A DNA stretch of 64,000 bases from Aurelia coerulea. Its lineage: Eukaryota; Cnidaria; Scyphozoa; Semaeostomeae; Ulmaridae. The stretch spans positions 23,003,501-23,067,500 of the forward strand of contig CM076947.1 of NCBI GenBank assembly GCA_039566865.1. The letters run 5' to 3'. Position numbers and translations under genes: made by a program. Under the pieces are notes generated by a model. That model was given only the letters and a program-made list of their open reading frames with translations. It was not told the origin of the DNA and did no database searches. The number at the start of each line of letters is the position of its first letter. Positions within the stretch are counted from its first letter, which is position 1. Shown piece by piece: positions 11,097 through 21,921 of this stretch.

Positions 11097-11141
11097 CTGG
11101 AAGAAAAGTAACCGATGATAATATAGCAAATAATATAATAT

Positions 11142-11330
11142 AGCATAGGCATCAAATCTTTGAAAAAGTGTGTGTAAAATTCTGTTACAGTTTTCTTTGA
11201 ATTGAATGGCTTGAAAGAAATTTTGGTTACTTTCTTGCAAATCTGCCGTGGAAATCTTATCATATCTTGATTAGTTTCAAAATTCGGAATTCATTATTTT
11301 TAAAGAGTTGAAAATTTTGAGCCCTATGCT
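11142..11330. mobile_element. Short internally deleted copy of the palindromic Mutator-like MITE
   Basis: Termini AGCATAGGCATCAAATC and GAGCCCTATGCT match the family, with only about 190 bp between. A target duplication is not clear in the AT-rich flanks. Confidence 0.6.
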
Positions 11331-11466
11331 TAATATTATGGCATAAAACAGGCCATGTTACATTCATGTTTTATCATTTACTGAAGGAGAAATCAATCAA
11401 AAACGGAAGATCACACTTAAATGATTCTAAAATCTGTACAGTTATAGACTATATCAGCTCGATATA

Positions 11467-11906
11467 CAGTAAGAACCCGCAAAATAGAAACCTGTTTTTT
11501 CAAAACAACCTGTTTAGTTTCTTTTTAAAAGGTCATTAATCCGGAAACAGGCTGAAAGGTTTCTTGTCACATTATTAAGAAACCTTCAGTGATTTCAACT
11601 TAAATATTTGAACAAACCCAGAGCAAATTCTATCAAACGGTGATTATGTTCTTGTTACCTCTAAAATTACTCAACCACATCATACATACCAAGTATACAA
11701 ATAGAGATGCTTTCGGATAAAATCTCTTAAAAATGCTTGGCACCTGATTTTAACAAAGATCATTAAATATGAATTTATTTGGGTTCCTCTTATAAGAAAC
11801 CTTCCTAAAATCAGGCTGAGAGGTTTCTTATATGAAGGCACCATTTCTCGAAAAAATCAGCCTGAGGTTTCTGACAAGGTGGTTTCTATTTTGCGGGTTC
11901 TTACTG
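11467..11906. mobile_element. TA-flanked MITE, CAGTAAGAACCCGC termini
   Basis: Perfect-looking inverted termini CAGTAAGAACCCGCAAAATA and its complement end at 11906, each flanked by TA. Length is 440 bp with no transposase frame. A right end of a related copy (GCGGGTTTTTACTGTA) lies near 38247-38263. Confidence 0.78.
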
Positions 11907-11908
11907 TA

Positions 11909-12684
11909 GTGACACAAAGAGAGTCACCGTAAAATAATTAAACAAGAACCGACAAGAGGCTGAAATGTCCAAAGGTTCTTATATAATAGTTTGATAGATG
12001 TTACTTATACTTGAAAACTGAAAAATCTATCATGATGTAAACTTGATCAAAAAGAAATATATTGAAAAACTATTCAATTCATACAAGGAATGCGCTGGCA
12101 TGTATATAAACACCTTTTCACTGTACCAACTATATGCACCTTTTTAAAAATCTTACAAGCTGGACTTGAGTATGGCATCAGTCAATCAAGAACCTCATTC
12201 AGGCTCCCTCTAGAAAATCTAGGTTCTTTTATGCAGGTTTCTATTGTATGTCTGTTGAAAAGGGCTCCCTACCACGAATAGTGCAATCGTGTTTTCAGCT
12301 AAGGAAATAAATGAGTCTGGAAATTTTAAGAACAGCAGCATGCAGTATGTGAAATTAACATAGCTATTAGGTTTAGCTATTAACTTTCTCTTCTCAAGCG
12401 ACATTAATGTGACAACGTTGTAGTTGAAGGTTTTTCGTGTAAAGATAATCTAAATTGAAATGAGAAGTGAAAGGACTTTGAGACAAGTTATTTATTTTTT
12501 CATTTATTCACTTCATTATTCATTTAAAATGATACAATACATGTTACATCTACATCCTTCTATACTTTCTAATAACTTTACAAACTATAAAACACTACAG
12601 GGACGGGATCACAAGGAGAAAAAGACAATGACTACCCCGTGGCCATTAACATGAAGACATGCAAAAAATAGAAATCAAATAAAC
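11909..12684. other. Intron, nothing recognised
   Basis: AT-rich sequence with short open frames only; no repeat or gene identified. Confidence 0.3.
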
Positions 12685-12931
12685 AATAGACATTTTAGCT
12701 ATTCTACAAAAGAGCCTGGATCGAGCGTTATTTTTATACGCGAGGCTCGATAGAGTGGTGTTAAGAACTTCTATCACTATTGTGCAAATTCGAAAATTCT
12801 ACAAAGTGCACTTTGTAGAATTTTCAGACATGCACAATATTGATAGAAGCTCTAACGCCATTCTATCGAACCTTGTGTATAAAAATAACGCTCGATCCAG
12901 GCTCTTTTGTAGAATAGCTAAAAGGTCTATT
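12685..12931. mobile_element. 247-bp palindromic MITE
   Basis: The whole element folds on itself around about 12805: arms share TTTTAGCTATTCTACAAAAG and GCCTGGATCGAGCGTTATTT. A diverged single arm with the same words (GAGCTTCTATCACTATTGTG) sits at 21734-21870. Confidence 0.78.
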
Positions 12932-13224
12932 ACAAAAAGCTAAAATACGATTAATTACTGATAAATACAAGAATCCGTTTCACATTGTATGTCAGGCCAG
13001 CATAGTAGTATGATGCTGAGCAATAGGAACCCCGGACGAGAGAACAACAACGACAGCAGTTGCTACCGCTACTGATCCCCGTCTAGAGTCCCCAACGCAC
13101 AACACATTGCGCATATGCTGTCAAGTCTGGTTTTCTGATTCGCAATATCGATTGTCCGAAATATTGTTACTGGTAAACATTTAAAAAAATCTTCTTATTG
13201 CGTGTAGTGCAATTGTACAAAGAT

Positions 13225-13394
13225 AAACAAGTAAATAAAGTAAATACAAGCACTTCGATGCGAACTGAAAATAAGCACGACGTTTCGAGCATAGCCTGTT
13301 ATTAAGCGTTGACTTGCTAATGGGCTATGCTCGAAACATCGTGCTTATTTCAATTCGTATCAAAGTGCTTATATTTTACTTTATTTACTTGTTT
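13225..13394. repeat. 170-bp hairpin repeat beside exon 14
   Basis: Inverted arms share AAGTAAATAAAGTAAA and GCACGACGTTTCGAGCATAG around a short centre near 13305. It ends 17 nt from the exon 14 donor at 13411. Confidence 0.78.
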
Positions 13395-13411
13395 ATTATC
13401 GCTAAACATAC

Positions 13412-13976
13412 CTTCAAAGAAGCTTCTGATGTCATCTTCCGGTAGGTTCATCATTTGGCAAGAATGGAATTGAAATATTTCCACCATCTTACAAACTATC
13501 TTCGAAGGTCCATCATCAGCAGGGTCAAACAACTTGGATGGCAGCTTCTTAAATGCAGCGATAGAGATGTATGAGAGCCACAGGGTAACCTGATCACCAA
13601 TCGTAAGATCATCTAATAACACAGGTAAACCAACATGGGATAATTCATTTCCATTGTCAATCCCCAGTGCGCTCTTCAATATACCTAACGCTGATTTGAA
13701 GTCTTGTTTTGAAACTTCCAACTGCAGGATATACATCGTAGTTTCTAGAATTCTATGTGATCGAAGTTTGTAGCTTGTTTCTTCCGGATTTTCTAATAAA
13801 AAGTCGATTACATCAAGACAAACTTCAACTTTGTCATCATAGTTCTCTTCAAGTTGTAAACATTTCCACCAAATAGTGTAAGAGCGACAGTAATCTACAG
13901 CTTGAATACACATTTCTCTTAATTCAAGATTGTCGTTCCGCCTTGAGAAAATGTCGAGGTACAGCACCCAGAGATC
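13412..13976 (-). CDS. ZFC3H1: ZFC3H1 exon 14, HAT repeats
   Basis: Acceptor CTTGCAG and donor GAAG/GTATG bound 565 nt, phase 0 in and one base out. It begins DLWVLYLDIFSRRND, a typical HAT helix. Motifs such as YCRSYTIWWKCLQLEENY and FKSALGILKSALG match the helical-repeat half of ZFC3H1. A near-perfect hairpin repeat (13225-13394) ends 17 nt from the donor. Confidence 0.88.
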
Positions 13977-14292
13977 CTGCAAGATAAATATGTTGAAAAA
14001 TAAACAACGTGTCTGAAAATTCATATCGTTAATAATAGAAGGAAATTTAATGTCACTTGGGTGAACTAAAACCAGGTTTGCTGCTGGGATACAGGCAACT
14101 CTGTTTTTTCAGTGGTTTATTCTAAATGGGCTGGAAGGATTTCTAGCTATCTAAAGCTAATTTAGGCCCACTATGCATGACGCATCCAGCCATGGAACCC
14201 CTAGCTTAACGCCCCTTCCGAAGGACGGCGAAATGAGTTGCGAGGTCAGGCCTCCCAGAGGTCACCTATCCTGAATTTTTGACCTAACTCAA
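13977..14292. other. Intron, nothing recognised
   Basis: No gene or repeat is evident. Confidence 0.3.
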
Positions 14293-14671
14293 ACCCCGTT
14301 TACACTATGCCGGTACGAAATGAATACGGCATGAAACTATGCCAAATTGGCCTCCCGTTTACACTATGCCAGCAAAGTTGTTACTTGAATACGGCACGAA
14401 ATGAATACGGCATGCTAACTGGCTTCGTCGCTCTACCGGCATAGTGAAAATGGCGAATACGGTATCATTCCATGTCGGATTCACACCGAGGCGATAATCT
14501 GGCAACTGAGAGCATGCGCCTTGACTAATCCTCGCTCTGCGCATGGTCAAAACCTATCGTATTCATTTTGTGCCGGTATAGTGTAAACGGTGATTCCGTT
14601 TCAACAGAAAAACCGATACGGCAAAGTTTTATGCCGTTATTCGTTTCGTACCAGCATAGTGTAAACGGGGT
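14293..14671. mobile_element. MITE with CCCCGTTTACAC termini and CTCAA duplication
   Basis: Inverted termini ACCCCGTTTACACTATGCCG and CAGCATAGTGTAAACGGGGT are flanked by CTCAA on both sides (14288-14292 and 14672-14676). Several GAATACGGCA words repeat inside as subterminal motifs. The superfamily is not resolved. Confidence 0.75.
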
Positions 14672-15190
14672 CTCAAACGAGCTTAGCTTCAGTCACCTGA
14701 TGGAAACTGTTCAAGCTGCTCGGCCACTCTGGTAAAAAGACAGTGCAAGCCAAGCCATGCAATTGGGGGATAAGGCATTGAAGAGATCCACCGTAGCTGA
14801 GAGTTTGGTCGTCCTGGAGCAGTGACCGACGTTTTGTTTGTTTCTTTCTCAAACTGAGATTGAAACTGACGCATTCCTCTGAGGTGGCGTTCATTTGATT
14901 TTGATTTCAATGTAACTGTATTGCTAAAAAACGCATATTCACCAGCAGAAATATAAGAGCAGGATACCACGTTCTTGTATGATTTCCACTGTGAATAAAA
15001 GCTTCTAACCAGAATATTTTCGTCAAATCATCACCTAATATCCAAATTACATCTTTCCAAAAATTCTAGGTGGCACGACAAGGTTTAACTGATCTGAACA
15101 CAATTATTCTCCGACAATAAAAAACACAATGTGCTCAGTTAAAGGCATAAAGAGAGCACCATTTTTAAGCTTGAAAATGTAAGGACTTAC
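14672..15190. other. Intron, nothing recognised
   Basis: Short open frames only, with no recognisable domain. Confidence 0.3.
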
Positions 15191-15410
15191 CTCTGAGTAA
15201 GGATTCGATTCCAATCCCTTTGAAAGGATGCTCAAGGCCTGGTCTTCATTTTCCATTGCAGCCCCTCCAACCACATTTTCAGCTCCTCTACTTTTCATAC
15301 TATGTCTGGCAAGTGATATCCATGAAGTTACATCAGACGGGTTATCTTCGACTGATTTTTCCAATGCCTTCTCAATGTCATAATCTTCCTCGAAATATCT
15401 CAGTTCTTGG
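15191..15410 (-). CDS. ZFC3H1: ZFC3H1 exon 13, first HAT-like repeat
   Basis: Acceptor TTTTTAG at 15411 and donor GAG/GTAAGT at 15190 bound 220 nt (one base plus 73 codons). It encodes LEKSVEDNPSDVTSWISLA and QALSILSKGLESNPYSE, a conserved stretch where the human protein also has 'ENPSDVQLWLKLA'-type repeats (recalled, not searched). It follows the CCCH exon directly, as expected for this family. Confidence 0.88.
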
Positions 15411-15882
15411 CTAAAAATGAATTGAACTTTTATAAGGACAGGTTCCAGACTTATTACCTGGAGTCTCTCGTTTCTCTGTGCGCTTTGACTTGATGATGGC
15501 GCTTCGGTCAAAAGAGACTCATTCCCCTACGCTTGTAGAAACATTCCTCAATGAAGTGACAACAAGAACAACAATTCAATTCAATTCAAAAAGATGAGCG
15601 TAACTAGAGGATCATTATGTAGTGAGGAGAGACAGGTTCTAGCCACCTCTGAAAAGATTTGTTACGCCCTAAAATCCAGTTAATCATGCAACTGACATTT
15701 GACTTTCTGAAGGAACTCCCTTTTGAGTTCACTTCATGAGCCTCTGAAATCTAATACTTCCTAGGGGAGACCGTGATAGAGTTTTTACTCTTATAAGTAG
15801 CTAGTGCAGTGCATAACTTATGTCAAAACGCAAAAGAACCAAAAGAGCTAACAAAAGCGAACAGACTTTTCATAAAACATAC
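15411..15882. other. Intron between exons 12 and 13, nothing recognised
   Basis: A short intron of about 470 bp with no repeat identified. Confidence 0.4.
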
Positions 15883-16413
15883 CTTTCTCCCAAGTCCGCA
15901 TCTGTACGGTGTTTGTTGTTCTTGTCTTCCATGATCCAAGTCCGGCTTTTATACTTCACGTCATTCTCTAAACCAATCTCCTTCAAATCATTCCGTAGTC
16001 GTAATCTCTTACTCAAAACTATATTGTAAGTATTCGGCATGTTACCCTTATCTTTTCCCCTGAGTTCCTTCTTTATGTCGTTTATAAGCAACACCACAAG
16101 TTGATCGACGTTGATTTTACTGTCGTATTGCCCACGTAGCTTCGTAATGTACTCGTTAATTTTTTGGATGACCAAATCAGAGGAGTCTTCCTTTGTCACA
16201 CCAGCAATACTTGGCTTATAGAGGATCAAATCTCGCAGTAACTCATTATCTGAAAGACTGAATGTTTCACTTGCATGTTGTTCTTTACAGTTTTCATCTA
16301 AGCATTTCCCGCTCCAGTCATAAGGGCATATGCTTTTTATGGGATTGATCTTGTGTGAATACGTTCTTGATGCGACTGACAAGTTTTCTTTGGTCCTGTA
16401 CCATGGACTGAGC
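15883..16413 (-). CDS. ZFC3H1: ZFC3H1 exon 12, CCCH zinc finger
   Basis: This exon identifies the gene. Acceptor TTTTAG at 16414 and donor AAAG/GTATG at 15882 bound 531 nt in correct phase. It encodes the finger CPYDWSGKCLDENCKEQH, spacing C-x7-C-x4-C-x3-H, followed by FSLSDNELLRDLILYKPS. This is the atypical CCCH finger of ZFC3H1 (the zf-C3H1 family), with its conserved sequel. In other animals the protein bridges MTR4 and the nuclear poly(A)-binding protein for exosomal decay and nuclear retention of polyadenylated RNA. The join to exon 11 reads FRSYRLSPWYRTKENLS, which is conserved in the family. Confidence 0.94.
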
Positions 16414-16591
16414 CTAAAATGAAGACAAAAAGGGTAAGTCGAAGAGCGAACATGATTTTAGGTGTTAGCAAAGTTTGCTGGCACCTCTAACGTCAAAACT
16501 TTCTTTCGATTCATCCAGCATAGTAAACAGGTCCCTTGTTGGTAACAGAACATAGAGTGTTGAAGAGGTTTACCCTCCTTAGACAGTGCTA

Positions 16592-16657
16592 CATTAAAAT
16601 CGAAAACTTTCGGATAAATTTTTGTCCCAAAGTTTAATTGTCCGAAAGTTTTCGATT
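16592..16657. repeat. Short hairpin in the intron next to the CCCH exon
   Basis: AAATCGAAAACTTTCGGA and TCCGAAAGTTTTCGATTT form an 18-bp stem with a loop of about 25 bases. Confidence 0.7.
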
Positions 16658-16725
16658 TCAATTTCAAGAAAGTGAACACCAAATAAGAAGATCGAATACC
16701 AGGCAAATACCAAATTCATCCTTAC

Positions 16726-16949
16726 CTGTAAGATCGGAATAGTAATAAACAACTTCGGTAAGCATCATAACTTTGATGTATCCTGTGAGTAGCTGTATCC
16801 GTTGATCTGCCTTCTGGTTGAGTTCCCATAGTAGAGTTCTGTGCCAACAGTTCTTTCTCTACTTGATCTCGTAAATTACGTGTTGCTAGTTTACTGTTTA
16901 TGACAAGCGATAATTGTTCAGGGGTCGGTAACAAGACTTCTTTTTTTAG
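16726..16949 (-). CDS. ZFC3H1: ZFC3H1 exon 11
   Basis: Acceptor TTTCAG at 16950 and donor TACAG/GTAAGG at 16725 bound 224 nt (74 codons plus two bases). It reads EVLLPTPEQLSLVINSKLA and ends SCLLLFRSYR, just before the zinc finger exon. The 'PLLxFKSYR' block at this place is a conserved feature of ZFC3H1. Confidence 0.9.
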
Positions 16950-16996
16950 CTGAAACAAAAAATGGAAGGATGAGAAGAGCAAAAAATGGCAATTAA

Positions 16997-17132
16997 AGAA
17001 CGCCGGTCAACCAGTATCCTTCGCGCGCGTCGCATTTTGCCTTTCGACTGCGGCAGCCATTTTCATATGACATCGTACATAGCAGTGCTCAGCAAAGCAC
17101 GACCGCAAAGGATGCTGGTTGACCGGCGTTCT
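16997..17132. mobile_element. piggyBac-like MITE with TTAA duplication
   Basis: Inverted termini AGAACGCCGGTCAACCAG and CTGGTTGACCGGCGTTCT are flanked by TTAA at 16993-16996 and 17133-17136. TTAA duplication is the signature of piggyBac targeting. At 136 bp it is non-autonomous. Confidence 0.75.
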
Positions 17133-17402
17133 TTAAAACGCTACTATCATGAGAATGATAAACATATATCAGACTTGCAAGAAACAAATGATTGATTAAG
17201 TACACATAAAAAATTTCCTATCTCAAAATATAGCATCGCCTGATTATATTTTGCGTGATTTGATTTGAAGTTGATTTGATATGTCTTGGTTCCAGTAGGG
17301 TTTTTGGGCTCAAGTGTCAGTCCATACATACCATCTATTGTTGAGTTTCACCATGGCTGCATGAAATGGGAACTACTGACTAAGGAAAGCAGCTAGAAAA
17401 AC

Positions 17403-17725
17403 CACAGGGGGTCCAGGAGTGCCAGTTAAGACTGTAGTTTTGATTTCCTTGGTTCCCTATGATCCGAATTATGAAAACAACAGCTTCATGTTTTGATACA
17501 GATTACAACATCGTTACGGTCCGCCTGCTATTGTTACAGTAGAAAAACTTTTGTTATGTGGGCGCTCTTATCTCATTGGCTGCGATTCTACTGTAACAAT
17601 AGCAGGCTGACCGCAACGATGATTTAATCTGTATCAAATTCCACAGCTGTTGTTTTCATAATCCGGATCACAGGGAACCCAAGAAATCAACTACAGTCTT
17701 TACGGACACTCCTGGACTCCCTGTT
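17403..17725. repeat. 323-bp palindromic element
   Basis: Arms (about 17403-17548 and 17576-17725) share CAGGAGTG, GACTGTAGTT and CTGCTATTGTTACAGTAGAA in opposite orientation. It lies 12 bp upstream of the TA-flanked element at 17738. Confidence 0.72.
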
Positions 17726-17737
17726 GAAAGACTACTA

Positions 17738-18366
17738 CCGGGTGAGTCAGAAAAAAGGATCCCCGCTTGGAAGGCCACTGCTCCATGAATATCAAAGCAA
17801 TAATATTGCAAAATGTCTTGTTTTATTGCCAATATGTTCAATTAGGTTCAGTAATTTACCCGGCCTTAATCGGCCATTCCTTCCCATGGATATGGGTGAA
17901 TTTCTGCAGAAAGCCCCTTCAAAAAACCTGCAAAAACGAATGAAAACAATGAGCACATTTTCCTTCCTAAAATTGATGACACTCACATAAATTCATGTAA
18001 GTTGTCCTCTTGGGAGAATGGAATCCCCCTGAATAGTTCATCGATACCAGGGGGAGGACTTGTTCATCCTCCCAAGAGGATAGCACGTGCTAAAGCGTTC
18101 ACAAGTCATTGCTGTAAGGCATTGTAAGGCAGAAATGTTAGGGAAATCTGTTCATGATTTTGGGCACGTTTTGAAGGTTTTTTGAAGAGGCTTTCTGGAG
18201 AAAATCCCTCATAATTTCAGAATGGAGTAGCCGATTTCAGTCAGGTAAATTTTATAGCAGATTTGAACATTTCTACCATAAAACTATATATTTGCCGATA
18301 TCATTGTCTTGATATCCAGGGAGCCGTGACCTTTCAAACGGGGATTCTTTTTTCTGACTCACCCGG
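17738..18366. mobile_element. TA-flanked MITE, CCGGGTGAGTCAG termini
   Basis: Termini CCGGGTGAGTCAGAAAAAAG and TTTTTTCTGACTCACCCGG are inverted and each flanked by TA. The middle holds a second hairpin, CCTCTTGGGAG / CTCCCAAGAGG (about 18006-18080). 629 bp, no transposase. Confidence 0.78.
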
Positions 18367-18612
18367 TATTTAACAGTATCCCTGAGAAAGCAAAGACAAC
18401 CCAACCCTTTGAACCCCTCTGAACGCAATGAAATGGCTAGTTATTGTATCAAACCTGAACAGTAGCCCAAGAAAACTGACATCCCTTCGGGTAACTCCAG
18501 TAAGTAAGTAACAATTTCCAAATGATAAATAAATAAATTTAAAGACAGAAACACCGCAACGCGACGAAAAAAAAACAGCAAATGTGTGTGAATTAAATAT
18601 TTGTTACCAATA

Positions 18613-18990
18613 CACGTATTTTTCTTTTATGAGAAACTGCACATAAGAAACTCAACTCTCAGATCGCCAAAAAATTAAGAAACTCCAGTACTGGGAAAAT
18701 ATAAGTTAAGAAACTATTTATTTCGATAAAGGAAATCCTTGACATATTTTTACTCTACTTTCACTTGTTTCCTGCATCATATTACTCGTAAGGTACTTGG
18801 GTAATGTCTAAACATTGGACAGGCTTAAAAGACCTTCTTTTGAAATGTTCATGAGTGCACAGGTAGTGAACACAAAGATTGTTATGGAACCTCTAGGAAA
18901 CTCGTAAGAAACGCTCTGAGTACTCAAAATCTGATAATCTTAAGAAACTTTTATTACTGAGCCAAATTCTTAGTTTCTCATAAAAAAAGT
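18613..18990. mobile_element. MITE with AAGAAACTC subterminal repeats
   Basis: Ends TTTTATGAGAAACTG and TTAGTTTCTCATAAAA are inverted. The word AAGAAACT recurs near both ends. A close copy lies at 58225-58560, with a partial inverted copy at about 57740-57900 and a diverged one near 61565-61660. Confidence 0.65.
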
Positions 18991-19054
18991 GTATTTCGTC
19001 CTGGACTTCTTCAGGGCTGTCCATTCCATTACAAATTGATAAATAAATAAATAC

Positions 19055-20005
19055 CTGCTCTGCTCTGATCTTTTCCAGCTTCGCATTATCTTGAAATAAA
19101 CCATCTAATCTAATTCCACGGCCATCAGAATGCTCATTATTCTTCCCAAGATCACAGCGCTTGTCTGCTGCAGAACCTTCTAAATCATTTATTTGGCTTC
19201 CCAATAACACAGTCTCAAAACGATTTTCCGCATCTAAAGCAAAATCTCTGGATTCTGCTAGTTGCTTTTCACTATTTTGAGTCCCTGTTATAGTAATACT
19301 GAGAGGTTCCATCCCATCATTTGAATTAGCAACTAACGTATTTGAATCCCTTGGTTGCTCCGCACCTTTGGGAGCAAATTTCACGCTGTTAGGCTTCTCG
19401 ACGCTATTTACATTCACTTCATCCATATCTGCACCCTGGTTATCCCTCGAAATCGCCATAGTAATGCCTTGCTTTTTCATTTGCACTAGCACTTTACGTA
19501 AATCAGCCGACGACTCATAACGTACCTCAGAACGTTTGTCTGGGCTTTCAGCATTCAACTGGCTGGAGCCTTCACCACTTGTGTAATTTGTGCTTGATTC
19601 TTGGTCACTGAAATTCAGTTGAAGCACCTTTTCCGGAAGTAATGTTCCTTTCCTAGCTGCACCAGCACTCCTTTTCATTTGCTCAAGTTTTCCACGCAGC
19701 TCTCTCAAAGACTCATGATGTGCAGCAGCCCTTTTCGGACTGCTCCCAACATTCGAATGATAATCACTCTGATTTCGTGATTTGTTATCAAATGCATTTT
19801 GAACAATTGTTTTATTCATCATAGAACTTAAAGTGGCACCGCTGCTTCTTTTCATCTGCTGTAGCTGTTCGCGCAATTCACGCTCCAATTTTTGCAGCCT
19901 CTCTTTCTCATCCTTGAGCACGACACTCGAAGAAGAGTTTTCCTTGTTTTTCGTTATTGATAACGACACCGTCTCACTTTTCCTTCTTGCTCTTGGAAGA
20001 TGCGT
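19055..20005 (-). CDS. ZFC3H1: ZFC3H1 exon 10, low-complexity region with three QMK repeats
   Basis: Acceptor AATTTCAG at 20006 and donor GAGCAG/GTATTT at 19054 bound 951 nt, 317 codons, phase 0 both sides. The start is basic (PRARRKSETVSLSIT). It is mostly Ser/Asn/Glu-rich and probably disordered. Three copies of a short helical motif are spaced about 60 residues apart: LRELRGKLEQMKRSAG (19661-19708), a sister ending LREQLQQMKRSSG (19838-19888), and SADLRKVLVQMKKQG (about 19463-19510). These could be partner-binding helices; I know of no function for them. Confidence 0.87.
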
Positions 20006-20076
20006 CTGAAATTAAAGCATGCAATAACAATAATAAGATAATAATCTCTCATATTTATGCAGGTTCATTTGTCCAG

Positions 20077-20462
20077 TCATGGGCAATAATGCACCGTTGA
20101 TGTGGCCTATATTATGATCAAAATTGTATTTTTACTCACTGTGTTTTTTCTCTTCCACGGGATTGCGAGGAAAGCTTGATAATGTTGCTATTCCTTCGTT
20201 CTTCTCTCGTCACAGCAAGAAGTCGAATGCCGCCATTATTTAATACTGTTGAAACGGTTGGAGCTCCTACGCAGCGATGTGTCTTCAACAGTATTTGAAA
20301 AATGGCAGTTCTCGATTCCTTGCTGTGACCAGAGAAGAACGAATGAATAGTAACATTATCAAGCTTTTCTCACAATCCCGTGGAAGAGAAACAACACAGT
20401 GAGCAAAAATACAACTTTGATCATAATATAGGCCACATCAACGGTGCCTTATTGCCCATGGT
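20077..20462. mobile_element. 386-bp palindromic MITE
   Basis: Long arms (about 20077-20245 and 20290-20462) share CATGGGCAATAA, CACCGTTGATGTGGCCTATA and CGTTCTTCTCTCGTCACAGC in opposite orientation. The centre is near 20268. No open frame. Confidence 0.75.
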
Positions 20463-20637
20463 CCAGTATGTAAAATCACTGTTTTCAATCAAAGACCTGT
20501 ATATTTTGCTACATCATCGGTTAAGATGGAAATGAAGCACATCAAAAAGCATCTGGCCTTTCTGCCCTCCAAATACCGATAACCTGCAAATAATTTTCAT
20601 TTCCTAAGACCTAATGATTAATTTACTTGAAATTTAG

Positions 20638-20867
20638 GTTAATCTGCACTTTAGCGGACCAGCTTACGATATTGGCATGTTATGTGTCATAGGGTAAGGG
20701 TCTGGGTCAAGGTTAGGAAAAGGGGTTTCAGGGTACATTAGGGTTAGTTAAAGTAAATTTGGGTAAATTAGGGTTTGGGTTAGTTTGGGTTAATGGAGTA
20801 TTTGGTTAAATACGTTCCTGAGAAATATGACATAAAGCTGGTCCGCTAATGTGCAGTCGTCCCGAAA
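20638..20867. mobile_element. TIR element filled with telomere-like GGGTTA repeats
   Basis: Inverted ends TCTGCACTTTAGCGGACCAG and CTGGTCCGCTAATGTGCAG bound about 230 bp. The inside (about 20690-20815) is a run of degenerate TTAGGG-like words (GGGTTAG, TTAGGGTT, TTTGGGTTA). Confidence 0.65.
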
Positions 20868-21190
20868 TTCAAACCCAAGATATTTGTCCACATGAATCGT
20901 AACTTTCCAACAAGAACTCCAAGACATTTGTGCCTCACGATAATGCCCCTTCACTTCGTCAATCATATGAAATGGTCTTCAGCTATTTACTAAGCATCTA
21001 AGGGTAGCAACGCTTTGCTTATAATTGACCAATTTCCCCATTTGAACAAAGAGAATGATATCCAAATAGGATCACATCACTAGACCCAGTACATGTCATA
21101 GTTTCGCTCTTTGCCTGAACTGATAGCGCAACAACGACGACTCATTCCCTGCCCTAGAGCAAACAGATTAGCTCCGTACTGATTCTAATA

Positions 21191-21731
21191 CCGGGTGTCC
21201 CAAAAAAAGTACTCCTGTTTAAAAAATCACCAAAAATTGATTATCAAACCTTTGACAAAATTTCCTTTTTGAGTTGTTTTGTCAAGGACCTAAAAATATT
21301 CAAAGATGACAAGATGTTTGCTTTTGATACAGCCAGGTAGAAAAATTACACGTTGAAAAACCCTATTTTGAGCTCTAGTTTTTAAGCAAAATACTCAATC
21401 TTGCCTGAGAGTCAAAATGTTCAGATTTTTTATCATCATAGAAGTCTCTAATGATAATACGCATTTCTTTCTCTCATTTATGACCAACCTAGAAGTTTCA
21501 CATACACAAAAAGTGATCTGGCAATCATCAGTGCTTTTTGCAGTAAGATTCAAAAATCAGGTAGCTCGAAAAAGAGCTACATATGCTACTTTTTAAGCCA
21601 ATACAAGATCAGCTATATCTTGGAAAATAATTTGGTCCATGATCTACTTGACAAAAAAGAAAATTGCAGATCGGCTTGTAATTAAATTTTGGTGATTTTT
21701 CAAACAGGAGTACTTTTTCTGGGACACCCGG
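21191..21731. mobile_element. TA-flanked MITE, CCGGGTGTCCC termini
   Basis: Termini CCGGGTGTCCCAAAAAAAGT and ACTTTTTCTGGGACACCCGG are inverted and flanked by TA on both sides; matching continues inward (CACCAAAAATT). 541 bp, non-autonomous, mariner-like by target site. Confidence 0.8.
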
Positions 21732-21921
21732 TAGACGTTTTAGCTGTTCTACAAAACAAAAGGTTCGATTACGTGGCGTTGGAGCTTCTATCACTATTGT
21801 GTACATTCGAGTATTCTATAAAATGATTAAGACACCGTTCAATTCGGATTCCTTTTTATAGAATAGCTAGAAGAATATCCAAGCTACCTTAAAACTTAGA
21901 ATTCCGAAAAGACCTTCTTAG

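Noticed and set aside
18893..19054. Extension of the exon 10 frame past 19055
   Set aside because: The donor GAGCAG/GTATTT is present and the sequence beyond runs into a MITE.
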